46,116 nt of DNA from Nanobdellota archaeon (GTDB lineage Archaea > Nanobdellota > Nanobdellia > Pacearchaeales > GW2011-AR1), in NCBI GenBank assembly GCA_030611805.1, contig JAUWPB010000005.1, positions 1 through 46,116 on the forward strand, given 5' to 3'. The notes beneath the pieces were generated by a model, which saw nothing but the letters and a program-made list of their open reading frames with translations, was not told the origin of the DNA and made no database searches. The position numbers and the translations under genes were made by a program. Numbering within the stretch: position 1 is the first letter of the stretch; each line of letters opens with the position of its first letter. Shown piece by piece: positions 14,522 through 22,646 of this stretch.

Positions 14522-14806
14522 ATGCCACAAGCAATGTTAGAAAGAAATATTTTGCACTATCCACAATTAGATACAATTTTGAGGATGGAAGATTTTATTA
14601 GAGAGAATTCTGGAGAATATAAGAAAAAAGCTCTTTGGGAAGCTTTACCTAAAAAAATGATTTATCAAACTTTTTGTGTAATTTTTGACTATCTTTTAGA
14701 ATCTGGAAAAATAGCTCAAGATAAGGAAGGTCATGTTGTATGGATATGGAATCCAGAACTGGTTCAAAAATATCTGAATAAACCCCATTTAAGCTGGAGA
14801 AAATGA
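14522..14806 (+). CDS. Conserved archaeal winged-helix-like protein, probable antitoxin, 94 aa
   Basis: The segment HYPQLDTILRMEDFIRENSG, followed by KKALWEALPKKMIYQTFCVI and DYLLESGKIAQDKEGHVVWI, has the order of a winged helix: helix, recognition helix, and wing with a final WIWNPEL strand. I recognise this as a widespread archaeal family without a firm function. It overlaps the RelE-like gene by four bases (ATGA), has a palindromic operator at its start, and is leaderless. By position it would be the DNA-binding antitoxin of the pair, which is inference. Confidence 0.65.
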   Translation: MPQAMLERNILHYPQLDTILRMEDFIRENSGEYKKKALWEALPKKMIYQTFCVIFDYLLESGKIAQDKEGHVVWIWNPELVQKYLNKPHLSWRK

Positions 14807-15132
14807 AATCAGAAATAAAATTTGCAGATGAAAAAGTTCAGAAGAATTTTGAAGAATTAAAAGATTCAAAGACAGAAGATAAGAAATTGTATAAATGGAT
14901 TTGTCGGGCTTTTGAGGATTTAGAAGAAAATGGTTTTAGTGGAATTAGAATACAAAAAAGATTAATTCCAAAAGTTTACATTGAAAAATATGGAATTGAT
15001 AATCTTTGGAAATATGATTTGCCTAAAGGTTGGAGATTAATTTATTCTGTGGCAAATGGAGAGATTAAAATTTTATCAATTATTTTAGAATGGATGAGTC
15101 ATAAGGATTATGAAAGAAGATTTAAGTATTGA
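14803..15132 (+). CDS. RelE/ParE-superfamily-like toxin, 109 aa
   Basis: Two N-terminal helices (KVQKNFEELKDSKTEDKKLY and KWICRAFEDLEEN) precede a beta sheet with YDLPKGWRLIYSVANGEIKI and LSIILEWMSHKDYERRFKY. The strand order and the C-terminal WMSHKDYERRF with its basic and aromatic residues fit the RelE/ParE fold, whose members cut mRNA on the ribosome or inhibit gyrase. It follows its presumed antitoxin with an ATGA overlap, the usual order in such modules. Which target it has cannot be told from sequence alone. Confidence 0.65.
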   Translation: MKSEIKFADEKVQKNFEELKDSKTEDKKLYKWICRAFEDLEENGFSGIRIQKRLIPKVYIEKYGIDNLWKYDLPKGWRLIYSVANGEIKILSIILEWMSHKDYERRFKY

Positions 15133-15233
15133 ATTATGAAGAAAGATTTTACTTTTTCAAAAAATCCCATCTTAAAACAAAGAGAGAAAAAGGATTTATT
15201 AATTTATTGCAAAGTATCTTGATAATATTAGAA

Positions 15234-15311
15234 AAATTTGGGCGTAGCGAAGTGGAGTGAGAGTGCAACGTGGTCGATCGAAGGGAGAAGTTCGGGGCTC
15301 GCCGAAAATTT
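15234..15311 (+). repeat. GC-rich dispersed repeat, copy 1
   Basis: A GC-rich island in an AT-rich genome, closed by AAATTT (15234-15239) with AAATTT (15306-15311) and GGCG (15241-15244) with CGCC (15300-15303). Its core, CGTGGTCGATCGAAGGGAG (from 15269), matches the minus-strand copy at 42226-42270. It follows the toxin gene. Between 15136 and 15222 a 28-codon frame is open but looks non-functional. Confidence 0.6.
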
Positions 15312-15342
15312 GTTGTTATCGTAGTTGTTGAAAAATAGATTA

Positions 15343-15807
15343 TTAATTTTTCGCCTTCAACCTTCTACTCTTAGGAACATAGTTTCCTATTTTTAATTCT
15401 GATGCTTTTCCACATCCAAGAAAATCATTTTTATATTTCATAATCAAAAATTCTTTTTTCCCTGTTTTAATCTGGAGTTCCTGCCCCATCATCCATTGTT
15501 CTGCCTGTTCTTTATTAAGTTCAAAAATATTTTTTGTTATCTGGTTTTTTAAAATATGAACTCCCTCCATACTTAACCTTATTTTTTCATTTTGGATTTT
15601 TCCAAAATAAATTCCAACTTTGTCAACAGGAATTGTTTTTTCTAATTTTCTAATTTGTCTGGGAATATAATTTCCCTGAAAAAGAAACAATTTTTCTGCT
15701 CCATGCTTAACAAGCATTCCATCAAGAACAGAAATTCCAAATTGTTTTTTTAATTTATTTGCTATTTCTTGTTTTTGGTTTTTGTTAAAGATTTTTATAT
15801 TAGTCAT
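15343..15807 (-). CDS. PUA-domain RNA-binding protein (NIP7-like), 154 aa
   Basis: The C-terminal 75 residues form a PUA domain: GVHILKNQITKNIFELNKEQ, then LIMKYKNDFLGCGKASELKI and GNYVPKSRRL, with the GCGKxS turn and basic end of RNA-binding PUA modules linked to NOP2/Sun methyltransferases and NIP7. The N-terminal half resembles the pre-PUA domain of such proteins (KHGAEKLFLFQGNYIPRQIR). A Sun-type RNA methyltransferase is encoded nearby on the same strand (16231-17208), so a role in rRNA or tRNA modification is likely. Confidence 0.75.
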   Translation of the reverse strand: MTNIKIFNKNQKQEIANKLKKQFGISVLDGMLVKHGAEKLFLFQGNYIPRQIRKLEKTIPVDKVGIYFGKIQNEKIRLSMEGVHILKNQITKNIFELNKEQAEQWMMGQELQIKTGKKEFLIMKYKNDFLGCGKASELKIGNYVPKSRRLKAKN

Positions 15808-15833
15808 TTTTTTGATAAAAGATTATAATATTT

Positions 15834-16166
15834 TCAAAAATTTTTCCCTTTCGGATGTTGTTCACTTGAGTGTAATCTATTCTCTATTTCATTTTCTATT
15901 TTCTTCAAAATCTTATGCATTGTCCTTGCAAAATCCCAATCATCAGCATTTGCCTCAAATACATCTGTGCTGTTTATTATTTTGATATTAATACTGTATT
16001 TTTTTCTTCTACCTTCTTTTTTATATTCTTTAATATGAACTTTCAAAGAAATAATATTTTTTATCTGCCTTTGAATTTTTGGATAATATTCATTTAACAA
16101 TTTATTTGCTAATCTTTTTTCTTCTTCTGTTAAAATATCTATGCCTTTTATTTCAATTGGTTCCAT
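15834..16166 (-). CDS. Small alpha/beta protein, possibly HPF-like, 110 aa
   Basis: The pattern is a helix (EEEKRLANKLLNEYYPKIQR), alternating beta strands (NIISLKVHIKEYKKEGRRKK, YSINIKIINSTDVFEANADD) and a long C-terminal helix (DWDFARTMHKILKKIENEIE). This order is like ribosome hibernation factor domains and some double-stranded RNA-binding folds. I offer it as a structural guess only. It lies between the PUA protein and the NSUN-type methyltransferase on the same strand, which fits a ribosome-related role. Confidence 0.5.
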   Translation of the reverse strand: MEPIEIKGIDILTEEEKRLANKLLNEYYPKIQRQIKNIISLKVHIKEYKKEGRRKKYSINIKIINSTDVFEANADDWDFARTMHKILKKIENEIENRLHSSEQHPKGKNF

Positions 16167-16230
16167 TTTTATTTTTTTGTTTAGAATTAAAGAAATGAAA
16201 CTTAATAAATTTTTGTTTTTAATTTTGTTT

Positions 16231-17208
16231 TCATTTTAATTTTCTAAATTTAGCAATGAAGAATCCCTCTGTGTTATTGTCATGTGGATAAATTCTTGTG
16301 CATTTTTTTACTTCTGAGGAAAATGTTTTATCTTCCCATTTAGTTATTCCTTCACGAGTTTTTACTGGCAGAGAAATTTTTTCTAATTTTACTTTTCCTT
16401 TAAATTCATTTAAAATATAATCAACAACTTCTTCATTTTCTTCCGGCGCATGGGTGCAAGTGCTGTAAATTAATTTTCCTTCTGGTTTTAAAATTTCCAA
16501 AGCAGAAGCAACAAGATTTTTTTGTAACCTTGAAAGTTTATGGACTATCTTTATATTCCACATTAAATATGTTTTTGGACTGCTTCTTAATGTTCCCTCG
16601 CCAGAACAAGGAGCATCTACCAAAATTCGGTCAAACTTTAATTCTGGGTTGTATTTTTCCATTCTGTTGCAAAAAGCAATCCCGTCTTTTTTTGTTATTA
16701 TTGTATTTGCAACTCCGCATCTTTCTAAATTTGAGGCAAGAATTTTTATTCTCCCAAAACTGACTTCATTTGCAATTATTGTTCCGGTGTTTTTTATTTT
16801 AGATGCTAATTGAGTTGTTTTGCTTCCAGGGGCAGAACATAAGTCCAAAATAATTTCATCTTGTTTTGGTTGAAGAGCAATAATAGGCAACATACTTGCG
16901 AGTTCCTGAATATAATAATAACCAAGCAGATGCTCTAATGCTCTTCCTAACTCCCCAGGCAAAAGTTCATTTTCAACAATCATAATTTCTGGATAATCTT
17001 TATATGGCTGTTTTATTTTCCAGCCTTTGTCTTCAAGTTTTTTCTTTAACTTATCTGGAGAAATTTTCAAGGTGTTGCATCTTATTGATTTTACCGGAGG
17101 AATCTTTAAAATATTAAGATATGCATTAAAATCTTTTTCATCTGAAAGAAGTTGTTTCATTCGTTCAAATAAGAGAGGTTTTAATTCATAATTGTGTTTG
17201 GTTTTCAT
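16231..17208 (-). CDS. NOP2/Sun (NSUN) family RNA m5C methyltransferase, 325 aa
   Basis: It transfers methyl from SAM to cytosine C5 in rRNA or tRNA. The SAM loop is LDLCSAPGSKTTQLA (about 121-135). The two catalytic cysteines are Cys201 in DAPCSGEGTLR and Cys251 in STCTHAPEENE, where Cys251 forms the covalent bond and Cys201 helps release. The N-terminal RRM-like part (RCNTLKISPDKLKKKLEDKG) is present. The PUA domain often fused in relatives is here a separate protein (15343-15807). The protein has normal length, and the exact RNA target is not known. Confidence 0.92.
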   Translation of the reverse strand: MKTKHNYELKPLLFERMKQLLSDEKDFNAYLNILKIPPVKSIRCNTLKISPDKLKKKLEDKGWKIKQPYKDYPEIMIVENELLPGELGRALEHLLGYYYIQELASMLPIIALQPKQDEIILDLCSAPGSKTTQLASKIKNTGTIIANEVSFGRIKILASNLERCGVANTIITKKDGIAFCNRMEKYNPELKFDRILVDAPCSGEGTLRSSPKTYLMWNIKIVHKLSRLQKNLVASALEILKPEGKLIYSTCTHAPEENEEVVDYILNEFKGKVKLEKISLPVKTREGITKWEDKTFSSEVKKCTRIYPHDNNTEGFFIAKFRKLK

Positions 17209-17212
17209 TTGA

Positions 17213-17809
17213 TTATTTTTTTATAAATAGTAAGGGAAAAATTATGTCGCCGATACAGCAAGGGATTAAAACTGCTATAAAAACTATTAGGAATATTGTT
17301 AAAAATGAGGTCATTGTTAATGAAATGCTGAATGCCAATAAATAAAATAAGCTCGCAAAGATTGATAAAAATACATGAAGGAAATGAGGTATTTTTGTTA
17401 GTTTTGTTTTTATTCCGATTAAGCTCCCAATAAAAGAAGTTGATAATATTAATATTGGGTTTTCAATTAAAGATAAATGAAAATGAGTTTTTAATCCAAA
17501 TAATATTCCTCCTAAATATGGAAAAATTATGTCGCTTAAACTTCCGATAATTATTGAGCCAGTTACCCCGATTATCAGCGCTTTACTAAAGTTATTTGTA
17601 TATTTATAGAATATTGCTGCTGAAACTATCGCAGAGACAAATAAATGCAAAGGGTGTATAATATAAAATAAGGAAACTATCTTTGAGATTGATTGCGGAT
17701 TATTTAAATAAATAAATGCTGTAATTAAAACTGCAATCAATGTCGCTGTTATTGTGAATGGAATGTGATTTTTTAATTCTGAAATTATTGTTTTAAATGT
17801 TAGTTTCAT
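17213..17809 (-). CDS. Multi-pass membrane protein of unknown function, 198 aa
   Basis: Five to six hydrophobic helices cover almost the entire protein. Conserved-looking polar spots lie inside or at helix ends: HPLHLFVSA, GSLSDIIFPYLGG, HFHLSLIENP, HFLHVFLS and CCIGDIIFPLL. The two related DIIFP segments near residues 93 and 188 suggest an internal repeat of three helices. Histidines facing the membrane could bind metal, which is a guess. It is four bases upstream of the methyltransferase gene on the same strand and so is probably co-transcribed. Confidence 0.6.
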   Translation of the reverse strand: MKLTFKTIISELKNHIPFTITATLIAVLITAFIYLNNPQSISKIVSLFYIIHPLHLFVSAIVSAAIFYKYTNNFSKALIIGVTGSIIIGSLSDIIFPYLGGILFGLKTHFHLSLIENPILILSTSFIGSLIGIKTKLTKIPHFLHVFLSIFASLFYLLAFSISLTMTSFLTIFLIVFIAVLIPCCIGDIIFPLLFIKK

Positions 17810-17877
17810 AAATATAAAAGAATTAATTTGTTTTTAATTGTTTTGAGAAGATTGATTTAGTCAAAAACCCCCAAACA

Positions 17878-20334
17878 TCAAAACCACTTACTTAATTTAT
17901 CCTGCCTCTTTCCGTCAATAACTTCTTTTAGATTAACATCAAAAACCTGAAAAATATTTTCAACTGCCGGAAGAATCTGATGCTCCAGATAATACTTAAT
18001 ATTATACTCTCCCTTTTCCTGCGGAAGTTTTACCTTATCCCTTACTAATTTACTTTTTCCATTAGTTTCAGCAATATAATAACTAATTAAATTTCCCTGG
18101 CTGATTGGAATATTTTGCTCTCTCATTTTTTTCGCGGCAACAACATGCGGAGAAATCGCCCTGTATTCTGAAATTGGTTTTTTAAGCTGAGTCCGTATTA
18201 TTAAATCCTCCATGTCTATTTTCCGTTGCTTTATTTTTTTAATTACTTCCTTAACATATTCCAGAGCTTTTTTTCCATCACCATCTTTTAAAATTTGTTT
18301 TATAACTTTGCTCTGCATTTTTCTTGACAACCCGCACCAGTCTCTTCTCACTGTTTCAAATCCTCTTATTTTTATTTTGCCTTTTTTATCACTTAAGGCA
18401 TATTTCTTTTTTGCACCTGTAGCACCTGCCCTTGTTGTAACCCAGAGCCCTCTTTTGAAAAATCCTTCAAGTTCCAGACTCATCACCCCAGGAAGCTCTG
18501 AATTAAGTTCTTTTAAAAATTCCTTAATCTCTTTTTCAGAATGATTATTCATTAAAAATGCAACACTATCTGTGTCGCCGAAAATTACCTCATATCCTTT
18601 TTTTTCTGTCTTGTGAATAATTTCCTGATTAAATTTTCTTACAAAAGCAAGTATGGAAGCAGAAGTTTCATGCGAGTAATATCTTGCTCCGAAAAACCCA
18701 ATGTAACCATGAGCCGACGCTGAGAGAACTTTAAAGGCATTGCTTCTTGCAAGTGTAATCGGGTTTGTGTTTTTTTTATATTCTTGTTTGTATTTTGTTC
18801 TTTTTTCAAAAAGTTCTTTCATTAATATTGGGAAGAACCCGGGTTTTTTTGAGAAATAAAATTTTCCCTTGCTTGTTTCTATTGAATGTGCATTTTTTGA
18901 AGGCTTGTCCAGAAGAGTTGTTTTTGACAAATTCATTGAAATTATTATGCTTGTATGCATTGAAGTAAAATCAAATATAGCAATATTTTCATAAAGTCCT
19001 GGTTTTGGTTCATAGACAAACGCCCCTTCTACATGACCTTTACTTTTTCTTTCAGAGATTTCATTATATCCCGGTCTTTTTTCAGGAATTTCATTAAACT
19101 TTTCCAGATTGTGCAAAATATAATTTTCCATATATTTTGAAAGACCGTTTCTTGAAACATTAAAAACTGGCTCTTGTGTTACTTTTGAAAATTCCAATAA
19201 ATCTGGCCAGAATTTTTCAAACAAGCCACAGGTCAAAACAGAATCATGCAAATTATATTCATAATATTCTTTCCAGTCTTTTTCGCCAAGTTTTGAAGAG
19301 TGTTTAATTTTAAACTCTTTTTTTGTGTCGCCCAAAAATTCCTTGGCAACCTCGTTTAAAGAAAGTGTTTCAGATCGCATATATTGAGAATAAGCAGTTC
19401 TGATAAATTTTAAAATGTCTATGTGAACGATTCCTTTTATTTTTCCGGTTAAATTTATTCCTCGTGTAAATCTTGGCTGGCTTTCATCTAATCCTAAGGG
19501 AAGTTTTACATTGTGTTTTTCTGCCCTTGCTTTTATATACGGCAAATCAAAACCATCTGAAAAATATCCGACTAAAAAATCAGGGGAAATTTTCCGAACA
19601 TATTCAACAAACTTTTCTAAAAGCTCTGCTTCGTCTTCAACATACTCCACGTAACTTGGTTTGTTTTTGGATTTTTTCCAGGTCAATACTTTTTTAAAAT
19701 CATCAGAAACTAAAGATATCATCAAGATTTCACCTTCACCAATTTTTAGCTCGTCTGTTTCTATATCATAAGCAAGTGTTTTTGGGGAGAACTTTAAATC
19801 TTTTATTTTTTTGGTGGTTTCTAATTTTATGCAAAAATCAACATCCAGACCCAGGTCAATTCCTCCAAATTCTTCTGAGTTGTTTAACAGTTCTCCAGAA
19901 ATTTCATACCAATTTAATGGCAAAAGTTTTTTTTCAATAATGTAATGAGTTATAAATCCCAAGTCATATCCTCTTCTTTTTTCTATTTCTTTCATGCCAA
20001 GCTGGTCTGTAATGTCGTGTAGGTCTTTATAATTTGTCGCAAATATTTTCAGTGCTTTTACTTTTTTTCCCAAATAATTTTTTTCATGCAATTCCACTCC
20101 CTCAACTTTTGTTTTTCTGGCTTTAATATCAAGCTTTATTTTTTTTATTTTCTCAATAAGTTTGTCTATCCTACCTTGTTTTAAATCATGTTTTAAAATT
20201 GCCCAAAGAAAAACAGGACAAGAATCAATCACACAAACTCTTTTTCCTTTGCTGTCTCTGCCAATTATTTTCGCATAGTTTCTTCCCTGAAAATCAAAGT
20301 AGTCATAATCTATCGGGATGAATTTGGTTATCAT
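17878..20334 (-). CDS. polB: Family B DNA polymerase with altered motifs A and B
   Basis: An 818-residue replicative-type polymerase. The 3'-5' exonuclease is intact by sequence (AYDIETDE near 187, VGYFSDGFDLPYI, YNLHDS). In the polymerase part the metal-binding aspartates are present: Asp455 of motif A and Asp587/Asp589 of motif C (FGDTDSV). However, motif A reads DFTSMHTSI where most family members have DxxSLYPSI, so the steric-gate Tyr is His460. Motif B reads KVLSASAHGY in place of KxxxNSxYG, so Asn is Ala539 and Tyr is His542. The rest, including the thumb, has normal length. This may be a lineage trait of DPANN polymerases or a change in nucleotide selection. Confidence 0.93.
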   Translation of the reverse strand: MITKFIPIDYDYFDFQGRNYAKIIGRDSKGKRVCVIDSCPVFLWAILKHDLKQGRIDKLIEKIKKIKLDIKARKTKVEGVELHEKNYLGKKVKALKIFATNYKDLHDITDQLGMKEIEKRRGYDLGFITHYIIEKKLLPLNWYEISGELLNNSEEFGGIDLGLDVDFCIKLETTKKIKDLKFSPKTLAYDIETDELKIGEGEILMISLVSDDFKKVLTWKKSKNKPSYVEYVEDEAELLEKFVEYVRKISPDFLVGYFSDGFDLPYIKARAEKHNVKLPLGLDESQPRFTRGINLTGKIKGIVHIDILKFIRTAYSQYMRSETLSLNEVAKEFLGDTKKEFKIKHSSKLGEKDWKEYYEYNLHDSVLTCGLFEKFWPDLLEFSKVTQEPVFNVSRNGLSKYMENYILHNLEKFNEIPEKRPGYNEISERKSKGHVEGAFVYEPKPGLYENIAIFDFTSMHTSIIISMNLSKTTLLDKPSKNAHSIETSKGKFYFSKKPGFFPILMKELFEKRTKYKQEYKKNTNPITLARSNAFKVLSASAHGYIGFFGARYYSHETSASILAFVRKFNQEIIHKTEKKGYEVIFGDTDSVAFLMNNHSEKEIKEFLKELNSELPGVMSLELEGFFKRGLWVTTRAGATGAKKKYALSDKKGKIKIRGFETVRRDWCGLSRKMQSKVIKQILKDGDGKKALEYVKEVIKKIKQRKIDMEDLIIRTQLKKPISEYRAISPHVVAAKKMREQNIPISQGNLISYYIAETNGKSKLVRDKVKLPQEKGEYNIKYYLEHQILPAVENIFQVFDVNLKEVIDGKRQDKLSKWF

Positions 20335-20397
20335 TAAATTAATAATGGTTTAAGTTATTTAAAGTTTGGGAAAAAGATTTTATGTAAAATTTGATTC

Positions 20398-20420
20398 AAA
20401 GTTATTATGTCTAATTCAGA
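20398..20420 (+). repeat. 23-base dispersed repeat, copy 1
   Basis: AAAGTTATTATGTCTAATTC and the next three bases match copy 2 (20933-20955) at 21 of 23 positions. A weaker third copy is at 41701-41723. Confidence 0.55.
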
Positions 20421-20570
20421 ATTCAGGTTAAAAGATAGAAACAAAAAGATTTATTCTCGTTTAAGAGCAAAAAAAATGAAGTCTTGTTTAGAACAGTAGC
20501 ATATAATATTGATAGATTAGAAAAAGAGGCGGAAATCAAATTACTTTCTACAAAGCCCACAATTCCATAA
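20407..20570 (+). pseudogene. Transposase C-terminal relic with frameshift
   Basis: Two frames together give a transposase ending. In the first, KKIYSRLRAKKMKS corresponds to the basic segment of the edge copies. After a shift near 20481 the other frame reads LFRTVAYNIDRLEKEAEIKL and ends at TAA 20568. The LFR-xx-AYNIDR block matches the right-edge transposase (LFRIIAYNIDR). No catalytic residues are left. The relic lies between the polymerase and the PC4-like gene and probably marks an old insertion. Confidence 0.6.
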
Positions 20571-20580
20571 TATTTAAAAA
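20571..20580 (+). promoter_or_regulatory. TATA box for the PC4-like gene
   Basis: TATTTAAAAA is centred 26 bases before ATG 20602. It overlaps the end of the transposase relic. Confidence 0.55.
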
Positions 20581-20601
20581 CTACAAATAATAATTAATAA
20601 G

Positions 20602-20916
20602 ATGGAAAAAGACATTGGAAAAATAAACAAGAACGATACAACTGAGATTCTTTTAAGGATTGATGACTTTAGCGATAGAAAAGGACTTACAATAAGAGAG
20701 TTTGTAACAAGTGAGAGATATACTGGGTTTACTAAATCAGGTGTGAAAATCATGGCAGCAGATTTCCCAAAGTTTAAGGAAATGATTAATTCTATAACTG
20801 ATGAAGATATGAAAGAATCTAAACCAGAGGAAAAGATATTAGAATGTGGACAAGAAACTTTGGCAGAAGAAAAAGTTGAAGTTGAAAAGCCAGGAGAAAA
20901 ATTGCCTGATTATTAA
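20602..20916 (+). CDS. PC4/Sub1-like single-stranded DNA-binding protein, 104 aa
   Basis: Residues 14-60 match the PC4 fold: TEILLRIDDFSDRKGLTIRE, FVTSERYTGFTKSGVKIMAA and DFPKFKEMINSI, that is four strands and a helix with the IREF and tKsGv elements. PC4 proteins bind single-stranded DNA and help transcription. The C-terminal 40 residues are acidic and probably disordered (EEKILECGQETLAEEKVEVE), a tail not seen in the minimal form. It has its own TATA box and stands alone. Confidence 0.8.
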   Translation: MEKDIGKINKNDTTEILLRIDDFSDRKGLTIREFVTSERYTGFTKSGVKIMAADFPKFKEMINSITDEDMKESKPEEKILECGQETLAEEKVEVEKPGEKLPDY

Positions 20917-20932
20917 GTTAAGAAAATTCTAA

Positions 20933-20955
20933 AAAGTTGTTATATCTAATTCAGA
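20933..20955 (+). repeat. 23-base dispersed repeat, copy 2
   Basis: AAAGTTGTTATATCTAATTC plus three bases, 21 of 23 identical to 20398-20420. The pair flanks the transposase relic and the PC4-like gene in direct orientation. Confidence 0.55.
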
Positions 20956-20971
20956 CTCCAACCCCAAAAAC

Positions 20972-21460
20972 TTATGTAAAAAAATTTCTTTCTTTATATC
21001 TATTAATGCAGTGAATTGAAACAAAAGAAATGAATGGAAACTCAATGTTAATCTGAGGTAATTGAGGATGAATATTTCGATAAAATTTTTTATCTAAAAA
21101 TAATGACAAGTCTCCATCAAATAAAATTGATTCTAATGGATATATCTCTTGACGATTTAAATAAAGAAGATTACCTCTAGGGTAAAATTCAGTGTAACAT
21201 GGAAGACGATTCATGTTGGTGAAAGCATCCATCACTTTATTATAATTTTTATCATTATTAATTAGCGGCAGAATTGTATGAGGGCATCCTATTTCTAAAG
21301 AATATTTTGCCCGCCCTTTTTTAATCAACTGTTTCAAATTTTTAGCATTATCAGATGGATAAAGCCCCCATCCTTTTCTCTGCCAGAGCAGAATTATTTT
21401 TGAATCAAGAGAAAGATTTAAATCCATTAGATTTTCAAGTTCCAGATAATTTTTTCCCAT
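20972..21460 (-). CDS. Hypothetical protein, 162 aa
   Basis: I recognise no family. The N-terminal part has a leucine-rich helix (YLELENLMDLNLSLDSKIIL) and LWQRKGWGLYPSDNAKNLKQ. The middle has GCPHTILPLINNDKNYNKVM, and the C-terminal half is aromatic and beta-rich (FYPRGNLLYLNRQEIYPLES). No membrane segment or signal peptide is present, so it is probably cytoplasmic and globular. It is divergent from the redox pair at 21578. Confidence 0.5.
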   Translation of the reverse strand: MGKNYLELENLMDLNLSLDSKIILLWQRKGWGLYPSDNAKNLKQLIKKGRAKYSLEIGCPHTILPLINNDKNYNKVMDAFTNMNRLPCYTEFYPRGNLLYLNRQEIYPLESILFDGDLSLFLDKKFYRNIHPQLPQINIEFPFISFVSIHCINRYKERNFFT

Positions 21461-21577
21461 TTTATTACAAGATTATGTGATTTAAAAAAATATGTGAGTT
21501 AATTCGTTATTTTAATTTTCTGTTTTTTATTTTAAACAATCCAAAACCTTTAAAAAAAAGATTTTATTCTTTATTCA

Positions 21578-21907
21578 ATGAAAAAAGGTTTAATTACAAT
21601 ATTAGTTATTTTAGGAGTGATAATTTTCGCAACAATTATTTTAATTAAAAGCAACGGAAACACAGAAGAACAACTTGCAAAATGTATTGGGGAAAACTCA
21701 GAACTTTATATTCAATTAGGATGCAATGCCTGCGGAACCCAGACAGATAAATTTGGTGAAAATAAAAAATATTTAAATGTAATTGATTGTTGGAAAGAAA
21801 GAGAAAAATGTTCAGGGATTGAGTATACTCCGACATGGATTATAGAGGGAGAAAAACATATTGGGGTTTATTCAGTTGATAAATTAAAAGAGTTTACGGG
21901 GTGTTAA
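21578..21907 (+). CDS. Membrane-anchored thioredoxin-like protein, 109 aa
   Basis: One N-terminal membrane helix (about 5-23) anchors a short thioredoxin-like domain facing outward. The redox pair is Cys49-x2-Cys52 in LGCNACGTQ. The later YTPTWIIEGEKHIGVYSVDK carries the cis-proline region and final strand typical of the partners of VKOR and CcdA. Additional cysteines at 36, about 71, 78 and 109 are unusual in number. Its stop is directly followed by the ATG of the CcdA gene, so electrons probably pass from CcdA to this protein to reduce disulfides outside the cell. Confidence 0.8.
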   Translation: MKKGLITILVILGVIIFATIILIKSNGNTEEQLAKCIGENSELYIQLGCNACGTQTDKFGENKKYLNVIDCWKEREKCSGIEYTPTWIIEGEKHIGVYSVDKLKEFTGC

Positions 21908-22612
21908 ATGACAGATGCTTTGAATTTTTTCAGGATAACAACACTTGCATTGGCTGATTCTGTAAACCCGTGTGCTATTGCAGTTTTAACAATGGTTTTA
22001 GTGAGCATATTAATTCAAAATCCAGACAAAAGAAAAAAAGTGCTTTGGGCAGGTTTGGCATTTACAGCGTCGATTTATATAGGATATTTGTTTTATGGAA
22101 TAGTGATGATTCAGTTCTTTAAAACATTTGCAGGATTTTTGAGAGAGAACTCAGGAATTATTTATAACGGACTGGCAATTGTAGCGATGACTATTGGAGC
22201 ATTAAACATAAAAGATTTTTTTATGTACAAGCCAGGTGGAGTTGCAACAGAAATGCCTATTTTTATGAGACCAAAAGTAAAAAAAATAATCCAAAAAATA
22301 ACTTCTCCTTCCGGAGCATTTGTCATAGGATTTTTAGTAACATTCTTTTTATTACCCTGTACTATTGGTCCTTATATTGTTGCCTCTGGATTATTATCTG
22401 AATTAGGAATCTTAGGGGCACTTCCATGGCTTTTATATTACAATGCGTTGTTTGTTTTACCGATGCTGATTATAGTAGGATTAATTTATTATGGCTTTGC
22501 AAAAGTTGATGAAGTTTCAGGATGGAAAGAAAGGAATATTAAAATACTTCATTTAGTTGCAGGAATTTTATTATTCTTGGTTGGTGTGGCTTTGTTAATT
22601 GGATGGTTATAG
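21908..22612 (+). CDS. ccdA: CcdA/DsbD-type transmembrane electron carrier, 234 aa
   Basis: Six hydrophobic helices carry the two essential cysteines: Cys22 in DSVNPCAIAVL and Cys151 in LLPCTIGPYIVASG, each followed by proline-near motifs of the family. The protein moves reducing power from cytoplasmic thioredoxin to the outer face of the membrane. It begins one base after the thioredoxin-like gene and ends with TAG, so TAG is a normal stop here. Length and helix count are standard. Confidence 0.9.
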   Translation: MTDALNFFRITTLALADSVNPCAIAVLTMVLVSILIQNPDKRKKVLWAGLAFTASIYIGYLFYGIVMIQFFKTFAGFLRENSGIIYNGLAIVAMTIGALNIKDFFMYKPGGVATEMPIFMRPKVKKIIQKITSPSGAFVIGFLVTFFLLPCTIGPYIVASGLLSELGILGALPWLLYYNALFVLPMLIIVGLIYYGFAKVDEVSGWKERNIKILHLVAGILLFLVGVALLIGWL

Positions 22613-22646
22613 AAAGATTTAAATATAAAGTTAAACAATTAAAATT

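Noticed and set aside
15136-15222. 28-codon frame after the RelE-like gene
   Set aside because: Low-complexity lysine-rich peptide without promoter or overlap; likely chance or a relic.
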